A program made the translations under genes and the position numbers. The notes below the pieces were generated by a model. That model was given only the letters and a program-made list of their open reading frames with translations. It searched no databases and was not told the DNA's origin. Source: Spirochaetia bacterium (GTDB lineage Bacteria; Spirochaetota; Leptospiria; Turneriellales; JAOUOS01). From it: DNA of 64,000 bases. Positions 17,423-26,225 of this stretch are shown one piece after another. The stretch covers positions 1 through 64,000 of the forward strand of contig JAOUOS010000006.1 of assembly GCA_029880285.1 (NCBI GenBank), read 5' to 3'. Every line of letters begins with the position of its first letter. Within the stretch, counting starts at the first letter, position 1.

Positions 17423-18526
17423 TTATCCTAAAAAGTCGGCAATGGCATCAAATGCGTCACCTGCCTCGTCTATGGCTTCAGCCAGTGCCGAGCTTTCTTC
17501 ATCTGGCGCGGCTAAAATAGCGGCAACATCCGTATTTTCAGAAATATGAATTGTGCCTAGAAGGTAGCGTTTCATAATAATTACGGACCAAGGGAGGCCA
17601 ATACCTGCTGTTAAAACTGCCGTTAAAACAGCTTTAATAAAATTTAGTATAAACTTAGATACAGTAATATTGCATCTAAAATGATATTTTTGAAAGGCTG
17701 TGTTTTCCCAATGATATTTATATAATTTTATATACAGCCAAATGTAGTATAAGATAAATAATAAGGGTAAAAGCAAAGTAAAACCTGCTTCGCCTTCAAG
17801 AGCAATATGTGTTTGATTTTGTTGTGCTTCCATTAAATTTGTTTTTATGACAGGAAAAACTGAAAAGATAAGATAAGAACTGTATGCTAGTAAAATAATT
17901 ATAAAAATTAAAAAATATTTAATAATTTCTCTTCCCTCGCCCGTGTACTTAAAAGGTATTTTTCCTAGTTTAGAATTTTCATGCGTAAATTTCCTAAGTT
18001 CACAAATATACCATGGGATATAAAAACCTAAAGTACAAATAGATAAAAGAATACCCTTAGACATTATCTTATAAAGAGGTTTTACATGTCCCGCGAATTT
18101 AAAATGAATGTTGTTCCATGAAGTTCTGCTAAGCGTAAAACGTCTGCTGGCTACTGTCAAAAGGGGTGCGGCCAAACCAATAAGCAGATAAAAAAAGATA
18201 ACGCCTGCAATTTGAGAAATTAACGGTGAAATATTAAAATACGATAAAAAATAGGGAATACCGCCAATTATACCAAAAACGCCTGACATTATTAATGATG
18301 CCTTTATAAATGCTATGAATTTTTCTTTGCCGGTAACATGATAATCAAATCTGCCGCCTAAAAGTTCAGTATTTGCATGAAAAAACTTTTTAACCCTTAC
18401 TTTGGCCCAAAAATAATAAATACCAAAAGTAATTATAGAAAGAATTGTATTTACAATGGATATTTTTAAAAGCTCTGAGCCTTTGCCGTCTAGATTAAGT
18501 GATTTATAGCCATCAATGGAACTCAT
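17423..18526 (-). CDS. DUF898 (YjgN-family) polytopic membrane protein
   Basis: A 367-residue protein with about eight membrane segments in repeated DUF898 units. Each unit begins with a pattern such as LLKISIVNTILSIITFGIYYFW or IMSKGILLSICTLGFYIPW and is followed by basic Lys/Arg-Arg turns (KVRVKKFFHANTELLGGRF). The C-terminal tail is acidic and Ala-rich (AAPDEESSALAEAIDEAGDA). It lies directly upstream of, and is almost certainly co-transcribed with, the M48 peptidase gene. The biochemical role of the family is unknown. Confidence 0.9.
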   Translation of the reverse strand: MSSIDGYKSLNLDGKGSELLKISIVNTILSIITFGIYYFWAKVRVKKFFHANTELLGGRFDYHVTGKEKFIAFIKASLIMSGVFGIIGGIPYFLSYFNISPLISQIAGVIFFYLLIGLAAPLLTVASRRFTLSRTSWNNIHFKFAGHVKPLYKIMSKGILLSICTLGFYIPWYICELRKFTHENSKLGKIPFKYTGEGREIIKYFLIFIIILLAYSSYLIFSVFPVIKTNLMEAQQNQTHIALEGEAGFTLLLPLLFILYYIWLYIKLYKYHWENTAFQKYHFRCNITVSKFILNFIKAVLTAVLTAGIGLPWSVIIMKRYLLGTIHISENTDVAAILAAPDEESSALAEAIDEAGDAFDAIADFLG

Positions 18527-18573
18527 GTAATTATAACCATATTAGATTGATATTGTTACATGAGAAGTTTTTT

Positions 18574-19482
18574 TTATTTTCTAAAAGATTCGCCAAATTC
18601 ATAAGTAAAACCCAGAACATACCTTTTAATATTGCCGCCTAAAATAGGAAAACCAACTCCTAATTCGACAATAGTTCTTGGTTCGACTTCCCACCTTATA
18701 CCGGGCATTATTTCATAACGCCAGCCTCGTTTAAACCAGTACTCAAAGCGGTTTTCAATTTGAAACATAACCACATCATACAATATGACCTCGGGCGCAA
18801 ACGTGGCAGCCGCCATATAACTTCCCTTGCGCCAATTTTCCTGCCATAATTTATCATGCAAATAAACAGCTTCGATGCCGCCCATTAAAGCAAATGTTTC
18901 ATGAGCATATTTTTGATATATTCTTTTTGTAATTAAACCTAAAAAGATATCCTGTCCCTGAGAAGCGTTTGTTGCCACCATACCAATTGCATCCGGATCT
19001 TTTCCGTTTTCGGGATAGGGAAGAACAATGGGAATGCCAAAATAATATTTATATTTTAAATAACTTACCAAATCGTATTTTTCTGAAACTTGAATTTTTA
19101 ACTTGGGTTCTAAATAAGCAATGCGCGGATTATCTATTTTTAAATTTTCAAAATCATAACCTCTTCTGTCATAATGTTCAAGTAAAAGACTATCGGCGCC
19201 TTTTAAGCCGGGAAAATAATTAAAAGAAGAAGCCATAGAAAATTCTGTTCTTTCAAAGAGGCCCAGACGCAATTGAGATCGAATGCCCCAGTCTTTCACG
19301 TAACTTTCTGAATATATAATATCTTCTTTAATTTCTAGATTGTTTTTTTTAATTATAAAAGCGCTTTCATTAGAAATTAACTGGTAAGGCGTTGAAAATA
19401 AAAAGAAAATCGGATTTATAAATATACCAAATAATAAAATAATTTTGAATATTTTTTTGATATTAAAATTCTTATACTTCAT
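18574..19482 (-). CDS. Outer-membrane beta-barrel-like protein
   Basis: A 302-residue exported protein with an N-terminal hydrophobic signal (IILLFGIFINPIFFLF). It has many amphipathic strands with aromatic ends (FEYWFKRGWRYEIMPGIRWE, YDLVSYLKYKYYFGI), closing with YVLGFTYEFGESFRK. This is the pattern of an outer-membrane barrel of about 12-14 strands. The ATG directly abuts the stop codon of the 606-residue lipoprotein gene (TAAATG), indicating translational coupling. The three genes at 18574-21887 form one operon. No family recognised. Confidence 0.7.
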   Translation of the reverse strand: MKYKNFNIKKIFKIILLFGIFINPIFFLFSTPYQLISNESAFIIKKNNLEIKEDIIYSESYVKDWGIRSQLRLGLFERTEFSMASSFNYFPGLKGADSLLLEHYDRRGYDFENLKIDNPRIAYLEPKLKIQVSEKYDLVSYLKYKYYFGIPIVLPYPENGKDPDAIGMVATNASQGQDIFLGLITKRIYQKYAHETFALMGGIEAVYLHDKLWQENWRKGSYMAAATFAPEVILYDVVMFQIENRFEYWFKRGWRYEIMPGIRWEVEPRTIVELGVGFPILGGNIKRYVLGFTYEFGESFRK

Positions 19483-21303
19483 TTAGGGCCAGCCAAATGT
19501 CCAATTCATAATATTAATTACTAATTCAGGGTCAGGGTTTAATGAGTCTGATAACTCCCACCATTGGGTTTCATCCCCTCCATTAGGCGAATAATTACCG
19601 TGAAAAGAATGATATATGGCATCTCCCATTATAACGGCATTAGTACCGCTTAAAGTCTGTAAAATAAGAGCGTAAGTACCCGGGCTTGGATGCGGAATTA
19701 TGACATCCGCTTGAACTACATAAGAACTAGTCCCCGGATCATATACATAACTATCAGACTGCGCTTCCCAGTAAGATATTGTTGGCGTTGCTGGAGCTGT
19801 AATGCTCAAGCTATTAAACGAACTAAAGGTGCATTGCGCGGGATTATCGGGCGGAATTGATACAGAAGAAGATATTCCCCAAATACTAGTATGTACAGAT
19901 TGAACAACACCATCATTATCTGCGGCTAAAATTACGGGAATATTACTTAAGTATATTGTTTCTAAATAAGATGATTCTGTTGCCGTTAAATTTGAACCCC
20001 CGCTAAAAAGAGAACTGGCTTTATTAACAATAACGCCGTCAAATGCCAAAGGATTATTGACAATAGTACTTAAATTGGTAACCACAATAAATGTTTTGCC
20101 GGCAAATTGCGGCTCAGCTTCAAAAAGATTTTTTAGATCTGCGGCGTTATCGCCATACAAGGCAAGACCGCCTAAGACATCTACAGTTACCGAACACGAA
20201 GCGGTTAAGCCTGAATCATTAATATCGGCTGTGATTACATTGTTTAACCCCGTATTTGGCGATATCGTAAAAGGCCCTATGTTATTTATAGTAACCGGAG
20301 AGCCGGCGTAAGAAGAACTGCCGCTTACCGCTTTAGAAGTCGGTGATAAAGAAAGAACAGGGTTTGAAGAAAAAGAAACTGTATTATCAAAAGAATTATA
20401 AATAATTCCGTTTTGATCTTTTTTTGTTATGGTTAAATTTAAATTAAAATCTTCACCGCGGTAAACCGTAGAGGTTGATGAAGTTAAAGTACATGCCAAT
20501 TCAGAAGGAATTGATTTCTCGCCGCCGCTATCTTCGCCGCCGCCCGTACCGCCATCTAACCCACCGCCGCCGTCACAAAGCACGTCAGCCGGCTGGTTAG
20601 AGGTCAAATCTTCAATAGCCGAAATAGTAAAATTAGAAGTATATCCCGACACATCAGCAGTCATTTGAACGCTGCCCCCGTTTAAAATTCTTCCTGTTGT
20701 CGGTGTTATCGTGCCGCTGTCTATTGCTAACTGAAATTGCGCGTTATAATCGGTATATGTATTGCCGTTTTGGTCTATGGCCGTAACCGTAATATTAAAA
20801 GAATCGGGATCGGTATAAATATGGTTTGAGGGCATTGTAACCCTAAAATGAGAAAATTCAGAAACGTTCATATTTATCTCGTCGCTGTAACCTTCAATAA
20901 CATTATTTTCATCATCACTTGCTTTAAATTTTACCGCATGCGTACCTCCCGATAAACCATTTATAACCGGACTGCTAAAAGAAGCAACGCCATCAACAAA
21001 TTCCAGACTTTCACTTACCGAGACACTATAAACTGACCCGCTTGAAGTAACAGCCGCGAGCTTAGGTTTTCTTTTATAGTACTTGTTGGGCTCTTCGTTT
21101 TTATCTAACGCCGTAATAGTGCCCGAAATACCATTTTCGCCATTCTCTAAATCGCATTTAGATATAGAGGCGGGAATATTTATATCAACAATAAATGTAG
21201 TAGGATCATCAGGATTTAAAAAATGGTGATCACCCTTGTCAATGGCGCAATAAAAAAAAATTAAAAAAGAAATAGCGGCAAAAAAAACGAGTTTATTTTT
21301 CAT
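19483..21303 (-). CDS. Large surface lipoprotein with Ig-like domains and an amidotransferase-like fold
   Basis: A 606-residue lipoprotein (lipobox FFYC, Cys19). Residues about 35-245 and 265-375 look like invasin/Big-type Ig modules (TALDKNEEPNKYYKR, DPDSFNITVTAIDQNG, LNLTITKKDQNGIIY). They are separated by a Gly/Asp linker (GGGGLDGGTGGGEDSGGE) near 246-263. From about 378 a Rossmann-like segment begins, GLALYGDNAADLKNLF, with FDGVIVNKASSLF and IPVILAADNDG following. It recalls class I glutamine-amidotransferase-like (ThuA/DUF4350-type) domains but without an evident catalytic triad. It is sandwiched between two barrel-like proteins, and may be displayed on the surface with them (inference). 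Confidence 0.72.
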   Translation of the reverse strand: MKNKLVFFAAISFLIFFYCAIDKGDHHFLNPDDPTTFIVDINIPASISKCDLENGENGISGTITALDKNEEPNKYYKRKPKLAAVTSSGSVYSVSVSESLEFVDGVASFSSPVINGLSGGTHAVKFKASDDENNVIEGYSDEINMNVSEFSHFRVTMPSNHIYTDPDSFNITVTAIDQNGNTYTDYNAQFQLAIDSGTITPTTGRILNGGSVQMTADVSGYTSNFTISAIEDLTSNQPADVLCDGGGGLDGGTGGGEDSGGEKSIPSELACTLTSSTSTVYRGEDFNLNLTITKKDQNGIIYNSFDNTVSFSSNPVLSLSPTSKAVSGSSSYAGSPVTINNIGPFTISPNTGLNNVITADINDSGLTASCSVTVDVLGGLALYGDNAADLKNLFEAEPQFAGKTFIVVTNLSTIVNNPLAFDGVIVNKASSLFSGGSNLTATESSYLETIYLSNIPVILAADNDGVVQSVHTSIWGISSSVSIPPDNPAQCTFSSFNSLSITAPATPTISYWEAQSDSYVYDPGTSSYVVQADVIIPHPSPGTYALILQTLSGTNAVIMGDAIYHSFHGNYSPNGGDETQWWELSDSLNPDPELVINIMNWTFGWP

Positions 21304-21314
21304 ACTATAAAAAA

Positions 21315-21887
21315 TTAAAAAGCTACTGATATCCCTATATTGCTTGTAAGCATAGGATATTGAATTTCTCCCGTATGAATATAGTGAACCCTCATGGCTA
21401 AATCTATGAATAATTTACTGGCAACAGGTATCATAATGCCTGTTCCTATGGAACCGCCTATACCAAGATTATTTTCTTTTTTATCATCTTTTTCATCCCG
21501 CATTAAAAATAAAGAAGGCGCCATATTAATATAAGGTATTGAGTTCCATGAATTCTTTTGAAATATCACAGCCATCATAAAACCTATGGGTATGGCGTTT
21601 GACTTGCTGTAATTGTCTATCATTTTATTTTCAGATAAGCTTAAATAACCAGTAGTACCGCCGCAATGAAGCCCCCAAAGTTTAAAAAATAAAACGTCAA
21701 CATTTAAATTCAAACCTCCGCTGTTAGCGCCCGGAGATGTTTCGTAAAAACCAATACCAATGCTGCCGTCAATATTTATTACCGCTTTTTTATTAAGATC
21801 TTTTGAAAGGGTTTTTGCATATAAAGCGGTTGTAGATAAAAAAATTATGCCTAAAACTAACAATATCTGACTTATATAATATTTCAT
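21315..21887 (-). CDS. Secreted outer-membrane-like protein
   Basis: A 190-residue protein with a signal peptide cleaved near ALYAKT. The mature part has alternating beta-strand patterns (VINIDGSIGIGFYET, LFIDLAMRVHYIHTGEI) and ends SNIGISVAF with a C-terminal Phe, the signature used by the BAM machinery for outer-membrane barrels. It is the first gene of the three-gene minus-strand operon with the large lipoprotein, 11 bases upstream. Family not recognised. Confidence 0.65.
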   Translation of the reverse strand: MKYYISQILLVLGIIFLSTTALYAKTLSKDLNKKAVINIDGSIGIGFYETSPGANSGGLNLNVDVLFFKLWGLHCGGTTGYLSLSENKMIDNYSKSNAIPIGFMMAVIFQKNSWNSIPYINMAPSLFLMRDEKDDKKENNLGIGGSIGTGIMIPVASKLFIDLAMRVHYIHTGEIQYPMLTSNIGISVAF

Positions 21888-21959
21888 ATCATTTTTTATG
21901 GTCTCTATACTTATTTCTTAATAATTACTAAAATTATTTCTCAACTTTTTTTATTTTCT

Positions 21960-22198
21960 TGCTCAATTATTACATTTAATTTCGAATATTGTTTTTATGT
22001 TACCATCACAGAATTGCCAAATAATACAGCCAAAAAATATTTTTCTGTAAGCCAAAATATAAAACCAACAATAATTAATAGAATAATTATAAATGCTTTT
22101 GCTACATACAGAATAGAAGCCCACACCATTATACCAATAATTAAACAAATTGTTTGGTAAATATTTTCTTTTGGATGCTGCAATAATTTTATTTTCAT
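21960..22198 (-). pseudogene. Remnant of an M48-like peptidase gene (N-terminal part)
   Basis: The reading frame from ATG at 22198 encodes 67 residues, beginning MKIKLLQHPKENIYQTICLI. It has two hydrophobic helices and ends VLFGNSVMVT before a TAA. In-frame reading continues after the TAA as KQYSKLNVIIEQENKKS. The combination GNSVMVT-x-KQYSK resembles the RGNGIKVSEKQFPEIY region of M48 peptidases that precedes the HExxH core. A single base change (GAA to TAA) would explain the stop, and nothing recognisable remains downstream. A plain short membrane protein ending at the TAA cannot be excluded. The surrounding 21888-22436 contains no other gene. Confidence 0.45.
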
Positions 22199-22387
22199 TT
22201 TTATATCATTTTTTAATCCCTTTTTAAAAGATTCTATATCGTAATTTTTTTTTGCAAAAATCGCCTAATATTTTAATCTTAACAGTATTCAGTCTGAAAA
22301 AAAAACTATATATACTGAAACATATAAAAAATAATCTTTCGCCACTTACAAGAACAAATTAAATTACCTTCTAATTTTTTTATTTTC

Positions 22388-22415
22388 TTGACCAATTGTA
22401 ATTAATTTCTAAAAT
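22388..22415 (+). promoter_or_regulatory. Sigma-70-type promoter of the DsbA-like gene
   Basis: TTGACC (22388-22393) and TAAAAT (22410-22415) are separated by 16 bases. The ATG at 22437 follows a G-rich SD (GGGGGTGATGGG). The 5' untranslated region would be only about 15 bases. Confidence 0.5.
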
Positions 22416-22436
22416 ATAAACAATGGGGGTGATGGG

Positions 22437-23102
22437 ATGAGTCTTTTTAAAAAAATCAGTCTTTATTTTATTTGTGTGCTTCTTTTTCAGGTAAATGCTT
22501 TTGATCCAATTCAAAAATTTATTTCTGAATATAAAGAGTTAAGAATACAAAAATTAGACTATTCTAACGCCTTTACCTATGGCGCTCAAGATCCAACTTT
22601 AACAATTATTGAGTTTTATGATTATCTTTGCCCTTACTGTAGCGATGTTTCAAATCAGCTTTTAGAGTTTGCAAAAACAAATAAAAACTCGGTTAAAATG
22701 GTTTTTATGAATTTTCCTCTTGATCAAAAATGCAATAAGATGGTTTCAAAAGACATACATCCCGGAGCCTGCGAACTTTCGTACGCGGCTTATTGCGCAA
22801 ATGATCAGCAAAAATTCATTGATTTTCATGAAAAACTTTTTGAACTTCAAATGTACTATAATGTAGTAACACATGAAAAAATACTAAAATTAGTAGAAAG
22901 TATGAAATTAGATAAGACAAAATTTAATACTTGTATGACATCAGAAAAGACCGCAAAATTTATTACAAATCAAATTAATATTGCAGAAAAAAATAATATT
23001 GAATTTACCCCGACTGTATTTATTAACGGAAAAAAACTTAAAACTATTCCTGATAACCATACTCTTACTGGTTTATTACAGCATGAATCTTTTAAAGAAT
23101 AA
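22437..23102 (+). CDS. DsbA/DsbG-like thiol-disulfide oxidoreductase
   Basis: A 221-residue exported protein with a signal peptide ending about residue 21. The thioredoxin-like domain has active-site CPYC at 65-68, in IIEFYDYLCPYCSD, and the cis-Pro loop EFTPTVFINGKKL near the C-terminus. Between them lies the alpha-helical insertion typical of the DsbA_2/Thioredoxin_4 group. It should oxidise or isomerise disulfides in the periplasm. Two further cysteine pairs are visible (KCNK...GACE and AAYC...NTC). It is followed by rpmB after 55 bases, which is probably coincidental. Confidence 0.87.
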   Translation: MSLFKKISLYFICVLLFQVNAFDPIQKFISEYKELRIQKLDYSNAFTYGAQDPTLTIIEFYDYLCPYCSDVSNQLLEFAKTNKNSVKMVFMNFPLDQKCNKMVSKDIHPGACELSYAAYCANDQQKFIDFHEKLFELQMYYNVVTHEKILKLVESMKLDKTKFNTCMTSEKTAKFITNQINIAEKNNIEFTPTVFINGKKLKTIPDNHTLTGLLQHESFKE

Positions 23103-23157
23103 TTATAAAAATATTGACGCTTTGTTTCAAAACAAAAAAATGACGTAGGGTAAAGTT

Positions 23158-23379
23158 ATGCCAAGAAAATGTGAAGTAACCGGCAAAGGTACAAAATCAG
23201 GCAACAAAGTAAGCCATTCAAACGTAAAAACAAAACGAAAGTTTAAATCAAACGTTCAAAAAAAAAGAGTCTATCTAGAAGATGAGAAACGCTGGATTAC
23301 AATGAACTTATCAACAAGAGCGCTTAGAACCATTCAAAAAAAGGGATTAAAAGCCGCTCTGAAACTATATTCGAAATAA
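23158..23379 (+). CDS. rpmB: Ribosomal protein bL28
   Basis: A 73-residue protein of the large ribosomal subunit. It carries the family signature [20 protein letters not shown], then [19 protein letters not shown] and the C-terminal [18 protein letters not shown]. Only one Cys is present, so this is a non-zinc form. It has an SD upstream (GTAGGG) and is followed by a hairpin. Confidence 0.97.
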   Translation: MPRKCEVTGKGTKSGNKVSHSNVKTKRKFKSNVQKKRVYLEDEKRWITMNLSTRALRTIQKKGLKAALKLYSK

Positions 23380-23387
23380 ATTTCTTA

Positions 23388-23422
23388 ATAAATATAAAAA
23401 AACAATATGTTTTTATATTTAT
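23388..23422 (+). terminator. Perfect inverted repeat after rpmB
   Basis: ATAAATATAAAAA (23388-23400) is fully complementary to TTTTTATATTTAT (23410-23422) with a 9-base loop. The stem is AT-only and no T-run follows, so termination is plausible but weak. Confidence 0.4.
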
Positions 23423-23511
23423 AATAGAGATATATATGCGGCAAAAAATAATTTTTAATAAAATTGAGCGATAGGTAGTTAAATAAACGTTATTATATAA
23501 TAATAATAAAA

Positions 23512-25053
23512 ATGAAAAAAGAAGATAAAAAAATATTTATATTCGATACCACATTAAGAGATGGCGAACAATGCCCGGGCGCTTCAATGACTGAAGACGA
23601 GAAAATAATGGTAGCAAAACAATTGGCACGCTTAAAAGTAGATATTATAGAAGCAGGTTTTCCTATATCATCACCTGTTCAATTTTCTGCCGTAGAAAGA
23701 ATAAGCCGTGAAATTGAAGGTCCTGTGATAGCCGCTTTGGCGCGTGCCGTAAAAGACGACATTATAGCCGCCCATAAAGCCTTAATGCACGCAAAGAAAA
23801 AAAGAATTCATACCTTTATAGCCACCAGCGAAATTCACATGAAGCATAAATTAAATAAAAAACCCTCTGAAGTTTTGCAAATGGCTGTAGATGCCATAAA
23901 AATGGCAAGAGATATGGTAGATGATGTTGAATTTTCTGCAGAAGACGCTACCCGAAGTGATATTATTTATTTAACTGAAATTGTAGAAGCAGCCATTGAA
24001 GCCGGGGCCTCAACAATAAACATTCCAGATACAGTAGGATACATTACTCCTAATGAATATGCCGAAATTTTTAAAACTCTTCATCAAAAAGTAAAAAACG
24101 CTGATAGGGTAATATTTTCAACCCATTGTCATAATGACTTAGGGTTAGCCGTGGCAAACTCTCTTACAGCAGTATTAAACGGTGCGAGACAAATTGAATG
24201 TACAGTAAATGGTATAGGTGAAAGAGCAGGTAACACCGCAGTAGAAGAAGTAGTAATGGCCGTTCAAACCAGAAATAACATTTATCCTTTTTCATTTAAT
24301 CTTGACGCGAAGCAAATACATAAGTCTTCAAAACTAATATCTAAAGTAACGGGAATGGTGGTTCAGCCTAATAAGGCAATTGTAGGCGCGAACGCTTTTG
24401 CCCATGAGTCGGGCATTCACCAGCATGGTATTATTAAAAACAGATTAACTTACGAAATAATGACGCCTGAGTCGATTGGTCTAGAGGGAAGCCGCCTTGT
24501 ATTGGGCCGTCATTCGGGACGTGCGGGCTTTAAACAAAAAGTTACTGAACTTGGTATAGAACTAAATGAAAATGATTTAAACAGAGCCTATGAAAGATTT
24601 TTAATAATTGCCGATAAGAAAAAAGAAATATATGAAGATGATATCATAGCCTTAATAGATGATGAAGTCGCCAGAACAGGTCAGGAAACATATCAATTAG
24701 AATATTTTCAAATAACTTCGGGAACTACTGTATTGCCCATAGCAGCCGTAAAAATAAAAAATACTGAAAAAGGCACAAGTCATGAAGTTGAAGTAGAGGC
24801 TGTTACCGGTGATGGACCTGTATCGGCTCTTTTTCGAGCTATTGAAAAAGCCGTAAATATTACAACAAAGCTTGAAGTATTTAATATAACACCCATAACT
24901 ATTGGTAAAGACGCCTTAGGTGAAGCACGTGTTGGCCTTAAAGTTAAAGACAGTAAAATATTCTATGGCAGAGGTACATCAACCGATATTATAGAAGCCT
25001 GCGCTAAAGCCTTCATAGAGGCTTTAAATAAATATAAAAAACTAGGCGCTTAA
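23512..25053 (+). CDS. leuA: 2-isopropylmalate synthase
   Basis: A 513-residue enzyme of normal type-I LeuA length. It condenses acetyl-CoA with 2-ketoisovalerate in the first committed step of leucine synthesis. The catalytic TIM barrel contains TTLRDGEQCPGASM (13-26), the metal site HCHND (205-209) and NGIGERAGNTAVEE. A linker (SGIHQHGIIKN) leads to the C-terminal LeuA allosteric dimer domain (about 385-513), which binds leucine for feedback inhibition. No leader peptide or T-box was seen. No clear SD. The last 12 bases overlap the convergent ispF. Citramalate synthase is the nearest alternative but is less likely from the length. Confidence 0.93.
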   Translation: MKKEDKKIFIFDTTLRDGEQCPGASMTEDEKIMVAKQLARLKVDIIEAGFPISSPVQFSAVERISREIEGPVIAALARAVKDDIIAAHKALMHAKKKRIHTFIATSEIHMKHKLNKKPSEVLQMAVDAIKMARDMVDDVEFSAEDATRSDIIYLTEIVEAAIEAGASTINIPDTVGYITPNEYAEIFKTLHQKVKNADRVIFSTHCHNDLGLAVANSLTAVLNGARQIECTVNGIGERAGNTAVEEVVMAVQTRNNIYPFSFNLDAKQIHKSSKLISKVTGMVVQPNKAIVGANAFAHESGIHQHGIIKNRLTYEIMTPESIGLEGSRLVLGRHSGRAGFKQKVTELGIELNENDLNRAYERFLIIADKKKEIYEDDIIALIDDEVARTGQETYQLEYFQITSGTTVLPIAAVKIKNTEKGTSHEVEVEAVTGDGPVSALFRAIEKAVNITTKLEVFNITPITIGKDALGEARVGLKVKDSKIFYGRGTSTDIIEACAKAFIEALNKYKKLGA

Positions 25054-25518
25054 AAGTACTATTGCTGTAGAAACTATTCCTTCTTCTCTGCCCGTAAAAC
25101 CAAGTTTTTCTGAAGTAGTTGCCTTTACACTAACCTGTGAAATCTCTAAATTTAAAAGAGAAGCTATATTTTGGCAAATCTTTTCTTTATATGGAGTTAT
25201 CTGGGGTTTTTCGCAAATAATATTAGTATCAATATTTAATATTCTATAACCCATTGCTTTAATTTTATTATAAGCAAACAAAAGAAAGTCTTTGCTTTCT
25301 CTATTTTTGTTTTCTATTTTACCCGGAGGAAAGTGATAACCAATATCATTTTCTGATACCGCTCCTAACAAAGAATCAGTAACCGCGTGTAAAAGCACAT
25401 CGGCGTCTGAATGGCCTTCGAGAGAAAATTCCGCTGGAATTTTTACCCCGCCTAAAATAACTGTATCTCCCGCTTTTGTTTTATGTATGTCAAAACCTTG
25501 ACCTATTCTAAGTTTCAT
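25042..25518 (-). CDS. ispF: 2-C-methyl-D-erythritol 2,4-cyclodiphosphate synthase
   Basis: A 158-residue MEP-pathway enzyme. Zinc-binding residues are in GQGFDIHK (Asp10, His12) and the LLHAVTDSLLGA segment. The substrate loop GDIGYHFPP equivalent reads ENDIGYHFPPGK. The C-terminal KATTSEKLGFTGREEGI motif is fully conserved. It overlaps ispD by 4 bases (ATGA-type coupling), so the two successive isoprenoid steps are made from one message. Confidence 0.97.
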   Translation of the reverse strand: MKLRIGQGFDIHKTKAGDTVILGGVKIPAEFSLEGHSDADVLLHAVTDSLLGAVSENDIGYHFPPGKIENKNRESKDFLLFAYNKIKAMGYRILNIDTNIICEKPQITPYKEKICQNIASLLNLEISQVSVKATTSEKLGFTGREEGIVSTAIVLLSA

Positions 25519-26225
25519 AGTAAGTCTTCCTTATATGTGATTTTCTTATTTTTAAAATCTCCCTCAAAAGTAAACACTTTAAATCCAAAATTTAATAATC
25601 GTGAACCTTCATCTGTAAATTTGTCTTTCTTTTGAAGAGTTTTTTCTACAGCCGGTACCCATAATAACTGTGGTGTTTGAATTTGAAATATTTCATCCCG
25701 ATTAACATAATTCTTAATTTCATTCTTTTTTACTAAGCATAAAGAATCTACCGAAGGTATTACAGGCACAAAAGCCGGCTTTTTTTCACTTAACTTATTT
25801 AGATTTTTCTCTATTCTTTGTAAAAAATCTTTAGATAAATAAGGCCGGTTTGCGTCATGCACGGCAATTTTTAATATATTGTTTTCTTTTTCTCGTAAAA
25901 CTTTAAACCCGTTTGTCATACTATCACTTCTTGACCTGCCCCCGGGTATTAGATAAAAATTACAATTTGAAAATTTATCTTTTATTTTATTTATATTTTT
26001 TATAATCTTTTTGTGCTGTAAATATGACGGATGTATGACAAGAAAAACGGCATGAAAAGTTATTGAATTTAAAATATTTTCTAAGGTTAAAACAAAAAGA
26101 AGCTTTTCTTCTTTTTGTTTTAAATTTTTTACCAAAAAAAACTGTTTAGGGAGGGGGCCTTTAAATCGGCTCCCTGTTCCCCCTAAAAGTAAAATTAAAG
26201 CTTTTTTGTCAGTTTTTTCCGGCAA
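25515..26225 (-). CDS. ispD: 2-C-methyl-D-erythritol 4-phosphate cytidylyltransferase
   Basis: A 236-residue nucleotidyltransferase. The N-terminal CTP-binding loop [16 protein letters not shown] is at about 15-30, followed by [21 protein letters not shown] and IQTPQLLW. It transfers CMP to methylerythritol phosphate in the MEP isoprenoid pathway. The start overlaps the end of the PIN-TRAM gene by 17 bases and the end overlaps ispF by 4 bases, so it is translationally coupled within the cluster. Confidence 0.95.
   Translation of the reverse strand: MPEKTDKKALILLLGGTGSRFKGPLPKQFFLVKNLKQKEEKLLFVLTLENILNSITFHAVFLVIHPSYLQHKKIIKNINKIKDKFSNCNFYLIPGGRSRSDSMTNGFKVLREKENNILKIAVHDANRPYLSKDFLQRIEKNLNKLSEKKPAFVPVIPSVDSLCLVKKNEIKNYVNRDEIFQIQTPQLLWVPAVEKTLQKKDKFTDEGSRLLNFGFKVFTFEGDFKNKKITYKEDLL

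Noticed and set aside
22340..22372. Similarity of CACTTACAAGAACAAATTAA to the 33-bp repeat around the broken TA locus
   Set aside because: Only a gapped core of about 16 bases agrees, within very AT-rich DNA, and no TA genes lie beside it.
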